Shown here: positions 27,469 to 35,029 of the stretch, in pieces
Layout of the letters: each line of letters begins with the position of its first letter
How positions within the stretch are numbered: the stretch's first letter is position 1
Source: UBA6168 sp964573725
Lineage (GTDB): Bacteria > Bacteroidota > Bacteroidia > Chitinophagales > Saprospiraceae
Assembly: GCA_964573725.1 (NCBI GenBank)
Contig: CAZNLJ010000015.1
Coordinates: forward strand, 56,352 to 120,351
Length of the DNA stretch: 64,000 nucleotides
Direction: 5' to 3'
Notes under the pieces: generated by a model
What the model was told of the DNA's origin: nothing
Databases searched by the model: none
The model's input: only the letters and a program-made list of their open reading frames with translations
Position numbers and translations under genes: made by a program

Positions 27469-28053
27469 TTATCGGCGGCCATCATCGGCGAGGTCGGACA
27501 ATACCGACCGCAACCGTTGCTTGGCATGAAAAAGCTGCGACTTGGACGTCCCTTCCGTGATGCCCAGCAGCGTACCGACTTCCTTGTGGGTGTAGCCTTC
27601 TATTTCCGTCAACGTGAAAACCATCCGGTATCCGTCCGGCAAGGCGGCGATCGCCTGCTCCAGGTATTCCGCGTCCAGGTCGTGCCCCCAATCGACGGTG
27701 CCGACCGACGGTGCCTGTCCCAGGTCTTCCGTAAACAACCTTTTTTTCTTCAGTTGGTTGTAAGCCGTCCGCACGACGATGGTCTTGATCCAGGCACCCA
27801 GGGTGGCATCCCCCCGGTATCCGGACAAGCCCCGGAACACTTTCACAAACGCTTCCTGCAAGACGTCCTCCGCATCCTCGAAGTTGCCCATGATCCGGTA
27901 GGACAGGGTATACATCGCCCGCTTGTATCGTTCGTACAAGCGGAACTGTGCAGCCGGGTCGTTCCGGAGGCAGGCCTGGACAAGAAAAGCTTCGGTATGG
28001 TAGGGATCCGGATGTATCATTTGCAAGACAGGAACGTCGGAATATACCCTCAT
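27469..28053 (-). CDS. ECF RNA polymerase sigma factor
   Basis: A group-4 (ECF) sigma factor of about 194 residues. Region 2 carries the DAEDVLQEAFVKVFR core that binds RNA polymerase and the -10 element. Region 4 carries the LPDGYRMVFTLTEIEGYTHKEVGTLLGITEGT helix-turn-helix and the SQLFHAKQRLR recognition end. Start codon uncertain: ATGs at 28083, 28053 and 28020 are in frame; the family core begins near the last (MIHPDPYHTE). It is first in an operon with the anti-sigma and DUF4097 genes, so it probably controls its own operon in response to an envelope signal. Confidence 0.88.
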   Translation of the reverse strand: MRVYSDVPVLQMIHPDPYHTEAFLVQACLRNDPAAQFRLYERYKRAMYTLSYRIMGNFEDAEDVLQEAFVKVFRGLSGYRGDATLGAWIKTIVVRTAYNQLKKKRLFTEDLGQAPSVGTVDWGHDLDAEYLEQAIAALPDGYRMVFTLTEIEGYTHKEVGTLLGITEGTSKSQLFHAKQRLRSVLSDLADDGRR

Positions 28054-28177
28054 CGGTAGAAAGGAGGACCGATGCTTATGCAAAAAAGAGCGTCCTGGCC
28101 GGCAAATGGTTGGGTCGATCTCTTTTTTTTCAGAAATTCACCCCAAAAGGGATTCATCATCCCGACCTGTGCGCGCT

Positions 28178-28795
28178 ATGCAGAAAGATTTTCCGTTTGC
28201 GTCCGGAATGGGCGCGGTCATCCTGGCGGCCGGAAGTTCCAGCCGGATGGGCCGTTGCAAGCAGCTCCTCCGGATCGGGGAGGAAACCCTGGTGGAGGCC
28301 ATCGTGCGGAAGGTGGCGGCCGCAGGCTATGCACCGGTGGTCGTGGTGATAGGAGCCTACGCGGAACAGCTGTCGCCCGTATTGGCCCCGCTCGGGGTGG
28401 AAGCGGTGTTCAACCCGGACTGGGCGGCCGGTATGGGAGGCAGCATAGCCGTCGGCGTGGGCAGGTTGCGGTCGGTCGCACCGGCATGCACCGGCGCCCT
28501 CGTCACCTTGTCCGACCAGCCCTTGCTGACCACGGCCCTCCTGCGGACCTTGCACGAGCTCGCCGCGCCGGCACCCGATGCCATCTCCGCCTGCCGGTAC
28601 GGCGGATTCCCGGGGCCGCCCGCCGTTTTCGGAAGGGAATGGTTCGATACCTTGTGCCAACTGTCCGGCCCCGCCGGTGCCCGGAAGCTGTTGCGCGAAC
28701 AGCGACACCTGGTGCGATGCGTCCCTTTCGAGGACGGCGCGCTGGACCTCGACACCCCGGAGGCCTGGCAGGCTTTCTTGGATCGGAAAGAGTAG
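28178..28795 (+). CDS. MobA/MocA-like nucleotidyltransferase
   Basis: A 205-residue NTP-transferase of the MobA-like (NTP_transf_3) type. The nucleotide-binding LAAGSSSRMGRCKQLL begins near residue 15, VTLSDQPLL is the metal-binding segment, GFPGPPAVFG is the conserved middle loop, and LDLDTPEAW closes the fold. This resembles molybdenum-cofactor cytidylyltransferase (MocA) and relatives found beside molybdenum hydroxylases, but none of those is nearby, so the acceptor is open. Either MQKDFPFASG (used here) or the ATG ten codons later could be the start. Confidence 0.8.
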   Translation: MQKDFPFASGMGAVILAAGSSSRMGRCKQLLRIGEETLVEAIVRKVAAAGYAPVVVVIGAYAEQLSPVLAPLGVEAVFNPDWAAGMGGSIAVGVGRLRSVAPACTGALVTLSDQPLLTTALLRTLHELAAPAPDAISACRYGGFPGPPAVFGREWFDTLCQLSGPAGARKLLREQRHLVRCVPFEDGALDLDTPEAWQAFLDRKE

Positions 28796-28818
28796 GCAAG
28801 AACGGAGAGACGGACGGG

Positions 28819-29454
28819 TCAGATGGTCTCCAACACGGCACGGGCCATCATCCCTTCCACGGAACGGACCTTCAGCGGCAGGCAGATCAGCTTGTAGATG
28901 TTCGGCTCGACGAAGCGGAGATCCAAACCCTCGAGAATGACCACTTCCGACCGCAACAATTCCACATGCGTATCGAAGGGATCGTGAAAACGCTGGATGG
29001 AAAGATAATCGATACCGACAAGCCGGATTTTCTGTTCGACGACCCACTCGGCGGCATCGAGGGTCAGGGCGCAGAAATCGTGGTGGAAAGGGTGGGTGGG
29101 CTGCGCCCAAAGGCGGGAATTATCCGTCTTGAACAGCAGTTTGTCCACATGGGGAAAAATTCCGGCCTCCACGAGGTCCTCGGCGGAGATATGCCGTTTG
29201 CCGCGCATATCCAGGACCTGGCAGGTTCCGACCAGCGTTTCCAGGGGAATCTCCTCCGTGGTCTTTCCCCCGTCGATGAAATGGAGGGGGGCGTCGATGT
29301 GGGTACCCGTGTGACTGCCGGTATACAAGCCGGTGATGTTGGCGATGTCCCCGTCCGAAAGACGGGCCAATTGCCGGACCTCCAGCGGCTCGCTGTCCGG
29401 CCAGAGGGGCATGCCCGGTTGGATGGGCACGGAAATATCAATCAGCTTCGGCAT
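28819..29454 (-). CDS. Cyclase-family hydrolase, kynurenine-formamidase-like
   Basis: A 211-residue metal-dependent hydrolase of the cyclase/KynB family. The signature HTGTHIDAPLHF at residues 48-59 supplies the zinc ligands (His48, His52, Asp54). The family hydrolyses N-formylkynurenine to kynurenine (KynB) or acts on related amides. A tryptophan 2,3-dioxygenase gene about 4.9 kb away makes the formamidase role attractive, but the two are not in one operon, so this is an inference. The gene is convergent with the nucleotidyltransferase. Confidence 0.75.
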   Translation of the reverse strand: MPKLIDISVPIQPGMPLWPDSEPLEVRQLARLSDGDIANITGLYTGSHTGTHIDAPLHFIDGGKTTEEIPLETLVGTCQVLDMRGKRHISAEDLVEAGIFPHVDKLLFKTDNSRLWAQPTHPFHHDFCALTLDAAEWVVEQKIRLVGIDYLSIQRFHDPFDTHVELLRSEVVILEGLDLRFVEPNIYKLICLPLKVRSVEGMMARAVLETI

Positions 29455-29705
29455 GGCGTTGAGGCGGTGTGGTTCGATTCCGCAGGTACAAAAATAAGTA
29501 ACGGCCAGGCAATACTTTCAAAACGCCACATATATTTTTTTTATCTGTTGCTTAAATTCGCCGGTAAGTCGGCCGGTTGGGGACCGCGTTGCCAGTTGGG
29601 TGGGAAATGTGCTAATTTGGCCGCCGGCACAGGCGCCTACCCATCCGTCCGGCGGATCGGCAGGCAGCTGTGTACACCCGGCATACCAAACACCATCCGT
29701 AACCT

Positions 29706-31211
29706 ATGGGCGTTGTCAAGCGGCAAGGTATCCGGCAGAGCATCGTCACCTACATCGGTGTGGCGCTGGGTGCCGTCAATACACTTTGGGTTTATCCGGC
29801 TTTCCTGGCGAAGGAGGAAATCGGCATCATCAATTATGTACGGGAGTCCGCCAACCTCCTGACCCTGCTGACCTTCTTGGGAAGTTCGGAGCTCATCATC
29901 CGTTTTTTCCCTTACTTCCGGAACGAGCAGGAACGCCACCACGGCTTCCTGTTCCTGTTGACGGCCATCCTGACGGTCGGCAATCTCCTGCTGCTGGGAA
30001 CTTACCTGCTGGCCCGCGAGCCCTTGGCCTTGTACTTCGGGGCAAAAGACCAATCGGAGCTTTACCTGGCCTACCTATGGGTGATTCCGGCGCTGACCCT
30101 GGTCACTTCCTTTGGCAACCTTTTCACAGGATACGCCTCCAATTTCCATCGGATCGTCGTCCCGTCCGCCATCAACGAATTCCTGCCCAAGATCGGGATC
30201 CCTTTACTGGTGGTCGCCTACCAGTTCCAATTGCTCGGGCTGGACGGTTTGTTCCGGGGCATCCTGGCGGTGTATCTCGGCATCGCCCTTTTGCAGGCCG
30301 GATACCTGCATTCCCTCGGCCAGTTGCATTTCCGCCCGGACCGCCGCCTGCTCGACCGGAACACGATCAGCGAGATGGGCCGCTACATGCTGTTCGGGTT
30401 CCTCGGCGGACTGGGCAGCCGGCTCTCCTCCGAAATCATCAACATCGTGATGGTAGGCACGATGACCACCTTGCGGAGTACGGGGGTTTTTGTCATCGCC
30501 TATTTCATCAGCAACATCGTCGACGTTCCGCGCAAGGCCATCTCCAAGATCAGTGCGCCCCTGCTTGCGGAAAAGTGGAAACAAGGCGACCTGGCGGAGA
30601 TCGCCGTCCTTTACCGCAAATCAAGCCTCAACCAGCTGATTGCCGGAGTCGGGGTTTTCCTGGCCATCTGGATCGGCATCGACCCGTTGTACGCCATCAT
30701 GCCCAACGGCGAAAGCTATTCGGCCGGCAAAGCGGTCGTCGGCTTGCTGGGTATCGCCCGGCTACTGGACATGGCCACCGGTGTCAACAGTGAGATCATC
30801 AGCTATTCCAGCCATTACCGGTACAACCTGTATTTCATCGGCATGACCTCCGTCATCCATGTGACGGCGAACCTATGGCTGGTACCCGCCCTCGGCATCA
30901 CCGGGGTCGGCGTGGCCACCATCCTGTCCCTGGCCTTCTTCAACCTGGCCAAGCTGGTGCTCATCCGCGTCAAGTTCGGCATGCAGCCGTTTGACTGGCG
31001 GACACTTGCCGTACTTGGGCTCTCCGCGGCCGCCTATTTGCCGGCCTCGCTGGTCCCGGGCACCGGGCTGCCCTTCGCCGACCTGCTTCTCCGCTCCGGA
31101 GGATTCGCCCTGCTCTTCGGCCTGGGACTGCTCGGTTTCCGGGTTTCCCCGGACATCAACGAACTCGCCGCCGGACTGTGGGATCGGATCGCCGGGCGCC
31201 GGGGCGGATGA
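29706..31211 (+). CDS. Oligosaccharide flippase (Wzx-like)
   Basis: A 501-residue polytopic membrane protein with about 14 hydrophobic segments, beginning MGVVKRQGIRQSIVTYIGVALGAVN, typical of polysaccharide-biosynthesis proteins of the MOP superfamily. Conserved helix 1 and the PRKAISKISAPLLAEKWK segment (about 277-294) match the Bacteroidota branch. It should move a lipid-linked sugar chain across the inner membrane. No glycosyltransferase is adjacent, so it is an orphan flippase here. Upstream, TTG at 29589-29591 and a TAATTTGG-like sequence at 29613-29620 may be its promoter. Confidence 0.85.
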   Translation: MGVVKRQGIRQSIVTYIGVALGAVNTLWVYPAFLAKEEIGIINYVRESANLLTLLTFLGSSELIIRFFPYFRNEQERHHGFLFLLTAILTVGNLLLLGTYLLAREPLALYFGAKDQSELYLAYLWVIPALTLVTSFGNLFTGYASNFHRIVVPSAINEFLPKIGIPLLVVAYQFQLLGLDGLFRGILAVYLGIALLQAGYLHSLGQLHFRPDRRLLDRNTISEMGRYMLFGFLGGLGSRLSSEIINIVMVGTMTTLRSTGVFVIAYFISNIVDVPRKAISKISAPLLAEKWKQGDLAEIAVLYRKSSLNQLIAGVGVFLAIWIGIDPLYAIMPNGESYSAGKAVVGLLGIARLLDMATGVNSEIISYSSHYRYNLYFIGMTSVIHVTANLWLVPALGITGVGVATILSLAFFNLAKLVLIRVKFGMQPFDWRTLAVLGLSAAAYLPASLVPGTGLPFADLLLRSGGFALLFGLGLLGFRVSPDINELAAGLWDRIAGRRGG

Positions 31212-31384
31212 CCGTTGCGGTATTTCCGGGACGGAACGTCGGGGTTCCGGGCAATCGATTTACGAAAAATACGTTAACATTGCAGCCGGAAACGGCCGGG
31301 CCGCCCATCCGCCGGCGACACCCGGGGAAACCCGCCGGTAAGATTCCTCCAAACCATTCATTTTCATACTAAAACAATTTTTTC

Positions 31385-32023
31385 ATGAAAAAAGTAAGTA
31401 TTTCCCTTGTCGCAGGCATCCTCGTCGGGCTTGTACTCGGGGCAGCTTCACTTAACGCACAGACCATGGATACGTACACGCCACCCATCGCAACTAATCC
31501 GGCCAATCCGAAAGTGTTCTTTGATATCAGCATCGGCGGACAGGCAGCCGGAAGGATTGTTTTCGAGCTGTTCCAGGACGCCGTCCCGCAAACGGCCGAA
31601 AATTTCCGGGCGCTCTGCACCGGGGAGAAAGGAACCGGCAAATCCGGCAAACCGCTCCACTTCAAAGGCAGCGCCTTCCACCGGATCATCCCGCAGTTCA
31701 TGTGCCAGGGAGGTGACTTTACCAACGGCAACGGCACCGGCGGGGAATCCATCTACGGCGCCCGTTTCAACGACGAATCCTTCGTCGGCAAGGCGGGGAT
31801 CCATGCCGGCCCGGGCATCCTTTCCATGGCCAATGCGGGTCCGAACACCAACGGCTCCCAATTCTTCATCTGCACCGTCCAAACCCCTTGGCTGAACGGC
31901 AAGCACGTCGTCTTCGGACAAGTACTGGAAGGCTATGAGGTGGTCCGGAAAATGGAGGCCGTCGGCAGCCGTAGCGGCGCCACCGCCCAACGGGTCGTCA
32001 TCGAAGACAGCGGCGCGCTCTGA
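31385..32023 (+). CDS. Secreted cyclophilin-type peptidyl-prolyl isomerase (eukaryote-like)
   Basis: A 212-residue cyclophilin with an N-terminal signal peptide (to about residue 26, ...SLNAQ), so it acts in the periplasm or outside. The catalytic core is strikingly close to eukaryotic cyclophilin A: TAENFRALCTGEKG, FHRIIPQFMCQGGDF, GPGILSMANAGPNTNGSQFF and WLNGKHVVFG. The last keeps the tryptophan that confers cyclosporin binding, where typical bacterial PpiA/PpiB have another aromatic. It catalyses cis-trans isomerisation of X-Pro bonds. It stands alone and is followed by a good intrinsic terminator. Confidence 0.93.
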   Translation: MKKVSISLVAGILVGLVLGAASLNAQTMDTYTPPIATNPANPKVFFDISIGGQAAGRIVFELFQDAVPQTAENFRALCTGEKGTGKSGKPLHFKGSAFHRIIPQFMCQGGDFTNGNGTGGESIYGARFNDESFVGKAGIHAGPGILSMANAGPNTNGSQFFICTVQTPWLNGKHVVFGQVLEGYEVVRKMEAVGSRSGATAQRVVIEDSGAL

Positions 32024-32040
32024 TACGAAGCGCACTCCGC

Positions 32041-32081
32041 AAAAAAGGAATGTCGGTCCCTGCCGACGTTCCTTTTTTTTT
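32041..32081 (+). terminator. Intrinsic terminator after the cyclophilin gene
   Basis: GGAATGTCGG and CCGACGTTCC form the arms (one G-U pair) around a short loop. They are preceded by six A and followed by nine T residues, so it could also work in reverse. It lies 18 bases after the cyclophilin stop codon. Confidence 0.85.
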
Positions 32082-32200
32082 GTCCGATCCCCGCGCTTTC
32101 CGTACGCTCCGGCAACCTAGGCAAGCGGATCCTCCTTCCGGCTTGATTTTTCTTTCTCCGGGTCCTGATAATAATCACCCCGCCCCGTCCGGTGCGGAAA

Positions 32201-32208
32201 TAGTTTTG
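32201..32208 (+). promoter_or_regulatory. Candidate -7 element for the acyl-CoA synthetase gene
   Basis: TAGTTTTG matches TAnnTTTG and lies 31 bases before the ATG. No TTG is seen at 18-21 bases upstream, so this is a half-supported promoter; it follows the cyclophilin terminator, as a new transcription unit should. Confidence 0.4.
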
Positions 32209-32239
32209 CCGCACAAACAAGACACCACCCACCGTTATC

Positions 32240-34954
32240 ATGGTACACCAACTCGACAAGATCTTCCAGCCGGCCAGCATCGCCGTCATCGGTGCCTCCA
32301 CCAAGGAAAATTCCGTGGGGCACTCCCTCTTCCGGAACCTGCTTTCCGCCGGTTACAGCGGCAACCTCTACCCGATCCACCCGAAAGCGGGCGAAATCCT
32401 GGGCAAGAAAGCCTATCCCCACATCGAGGCCGTACCGGAGCCGGTCGACCTGGCGGTATTGGTCTTGCCCGCACCGGTCGTACCCGAAGTGGCGGAGGCC
32501 TGCGGCCGGGCCGGCGTCGGGGGACTGGTCATCATCTCGGCGGGCTTCGTGGAAGCCGGTCAGGAAGGGGAAGCCCTGGTAACCCGCATCCTGGAGACCG
32601 GCCGCCGGTACGGCATGCGGATCATCGGCCCCAACTGCCTCGGCATCATCAATCCCGGCCTGAAGATGAACGCCACCTTTGCCAACCGCATGGCCTTGCC
32701 GGGAAACATCGCCTTCATTTCCCAGAGCGGCGCCCTCTGTTCCTCCATCCTGGACTGGGCCTGCGAGCAACATGTCGGCTTCAGCCATTTCGTCTCCATC
32801 GGTTCCATGGTGGACATCGGGTTTGCCGAGCTGATCGATTACTTCGGCATGGACCCGGACACGGATTCCATCCTGATCTACATGGAATCGCTGACCGATG
32901 CCCGGAAATTCATGAGTGCCGCCCGGGCTTTCGCCCGCTCCAAACCCATCATCATCCTGAAAGCCGGCAAGAGCCAGGAAGGCGGCAAAGCCGCCTTGTC
33001 CCATACCGGCACGTTGGCCGGAAACGACGCCGCTTTCGATGCGGCCTTCCAACGGGCAGGTTGCATCCGGGTCGAGACCATCTCCCAACTGTTCGGCTGT
33101 GCCCAGGCATTGGCCATGCAACCCCGCCCCCGTGGCAACCGGCTGGCCATCGTCACCAATGCCGGAGGTCCGGGTGTCCTGGCCACGGATTACCTGTCCA
33201 CCCGTGGCGGCCGCCTGGCCCGCTTGTCGGACAAAAGCCTGGCCGCACTCGAAAAGGTCCTGCCGGCCGCCTGGAGCCATGGCAACCCGGTCGATGTACT
33301 CGGGGACGCTTCCGCCGAAGCCTACCGCCAAGCCCTGGAGGTCTGCCTGGCGGATGACGGCGTCGACGGTATCCTCACCATCCTGACCACCCAGACCGTG
33401 ACCGATCCCACCGGTACCGCCGCCGCACTCGCCACCCTCGCCCGCCACAGCACAAAACCGCTCCTCGCCGCCTGGATGGGGGAACGCGATGTATGGGAGG
33501 CGCGGGAAATCCTGGAAACCGGCCAGGTGCCGAACTATCGCTATCCCGAGAGTGCCGTCGATGTGTTCCTGCAGATGTGGCAATATTCCCGCAACCTGGA
33601 ACTCCTGTACGAAACACCTCCGGAAGCCCCCAAACGATTCGTGCCCCGTCGGGACGAAGCTTGGCACATCATCCGCACGGCCCTGACGGAAAACCGTCGG
33701 TACCTGCTGGAACACGAGGCCAAGGAACTCCTGTCCTGCTATGACCTGCCGACCGGACGGAACGGCCTGGCGCGCTCCCCCCGCGAAGCGGGGGAACTGG
33801 CCGACCGGCTGGGCTACCCCGTCGTCCTCAAGATCGTATCCCCGGATGCCCTGCACAAGACCGACGTCGGCGGTGTCCTGCTCCAGCTCCCGGACCGGCC
33901 GGCCGTGGAGTCCGGCTACCAGGAGATCGTCGGGCGCGTCCGGTCCCACCGCCCCGATGCCAATATCCTGGGAGTGCTCGTCGAGCGCATGTACAAGAAA
34001 CGGTTCGAACTGCTGGTCGGCGCCAAGCGAGATCCCATCTTCGGGCCGCTGTTGGTCTTCGGACAAGGCGGGGTGGCCGTGGAAGTGATCCGGGATACCA
34101 ACTTTGCGCTGCCCCCGCTCAATATGGCCCTGGCCAGGCACCTCCTCAGCGGCACCCGCATTTACGAACAACTCAAGGGTTTCCGTGGCATTCCACCGGT
34201 CGACCTCGAGGAACTGGCGTTCTACCTGGTCAAGTTCGCGTATGTGCTCATGGATTTCCCCGAAGTGGCGGAAATGGATATCAACCCCCTGCTGATGGAC
34301 GAACATGGCGGCATCGTCCTCGATGCCAGGATCTTGCTCGACGATTTCCAACCCCGCCGAAAGGAAAGGCCCTTCCAGCACCTGGTCATTTCCCCTTATC
34401 CGGAAAAATATGCCCGCCGGCTCCCCCTCCAGGATGGCCGGGAGGTCCTCTTGCGGCCGATCCGCCCGGAGGACGAACCGATGGAGGCCGCCATGCTGAA
34501 GACCTTGTCGGACCAGTCCCTCTATTTCCGCTTCTTCGGGTACGTACCCAAACTCACCCACGACTTCCTGACCCGGATGACCCACATCGATTACGACCGG
34601 GAAATGGCGCTGGTGGCGGAATTGGAGGAACAAGGCGAGAAAAGGATGATCGGCGTCACCCGCATCATTGCGGACGCCTGGGGAGAAACGGCGGAATTCG
34701 CCATCCTCGTCGCCGATCCCTGGCAACACATGGGACTCGGCAGCAGGATGTTCGACTACATGCTGGAAATTGCCAGGGACAAGGGAATCCGGAAAATCGT
34801 CGCCTCCGTCCTGCGCTCCAATGCCCACATGATCACCATGTTCCGGAGCCGGGGCTTCGTGCTGGAACCGGAGGAGGACAATATCTACAGCGCGTCCCTG
34901 GATTTGGAACATGCGATTCCTTTCGCGACGGGACTCCCCTTCCAAGCCTGGTGA
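32240..34954 (+). CDS. ADP-forming acyl-CoA synthetase fused to a GNAT acetyltransferase domain
   Basis: A 904-residue fusion. Residues 1-130 are a CoA-binding Rossmann domain (SIAVIGASTKENSVGHSLF) and 150-460 the succinyl-CoA-ligase-like part with the phospho-histidine loop AALSHTGTLAG (His255). Residues 480-715 are an ATP-grasp domain (VVLKIVSPDALHKTDVGGV, VDLEELAFYLVKFA), and 725-890 a GNAT domain (VLLRPIRPEDEPM... DPWQHMGLGSRMFDYML, R-SNAHMITMFRSRGF). The order equals that of the Pat/PatZ protein acetyltransferases. In Salmonella Pat the synthetase part is reported inactive; here the catalytic histidine is kept, so it may both make acetyl-CoA from acetate (ADP-forming) and acetylate proteins. 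Confidence 0.88.
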   Translation: MVHQLDKIFQPASIAVIGASTKENSVGHSLFRNLLSAGYSGNLYPIHPKAGEILGKKAYPHIEAVPEPVDLAVLVLPAPVVPEVAEACGRAGVGGLVIISAGFVEAGQEGEALVTRILETGRRYGMRIIGPNCLGIINPGLKMNATFANRMALPGNIAFISQSGALCSSILDWACEQHVGFSHFVSIGSMVDIGFAELIDYFGMDPDTDSILIYMESLTDARKFMSAARAFARSKPIIILKAGKSQEGGKAALSHTGTLAGNDAAFDAAFQRAGCIRVETISQLFGCAQALAMQPRPRGNRLAIVTNAGGPGVLATDYLSTRGGRLARLSDKSLAALEKVLPAAWSHGNPVDVLGDASAEAYRQALEVCLADDGVDGILTILTTQTVTDPTGTAAALATLARHSTKPLLAAWMGERDVWEAREILETGQVPNYRYPESAVDVFLQMWQYSRNLELLYETPPEAPKRFVPRRDEAWHIIRTALTENRRYLLEHEAKELLSCYDLPTGRNGLARSPREAGELADRLGYPVVLKIVSPDALHKTDVGGVLLQLPDRPAVESGYQEIVGRVRSHRPDANILGVLVERMYKKRFELLVGAKRDPIFGPLLVFGQGGVAVEVIRDTNFALPPLNMALARHLLSGTRIYEQLKGFRGIPPVDLEELAFYLVKFAYVLMDFPEVAEMDINPLLMDEHGGIVLDARILLDDFQPRRKERPFQHLVISPYPEKYARRLPLQDGREVLLRPIRPEDEPMEAAMLKTLSDQSLYFRFFGYVPKLTHDFLTRMTHIDYDREMALVAELEEQGEKRMIGVTRIIADAWGETAEFAILVADPWQHMGLGSRMFDYMLEIARDKGIRKIVASVLRSNAHMITMFRSRGFVLEPEEDNIYSASLDLEHAIPFATGLPFQAW

Positions 34955-34972
34955 TCCGGCGGGTGGGTCACA

Positions 34973-35023
34973 CCGGCCGGCCATGTAGGGGCCAGCTATC
35001 TCGGTCGAGGGCAGGCCGGCCGG
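34973..35023. terminator. Inverted repeat between convergent genes
   Basis: Ten-base arms CCGGCCGGCC (34973-34982) and GGCCGGCCGG (35014-35023) enclose a 31-base loop in the 75-bp space between the convergent synthetase and transketolase genes. There is no T-run, so it is a candidate bidirectional stop or 3'-end stabiliser only. Confidence 0.35.
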
Positions 35024-35029
35024 ATCCAT

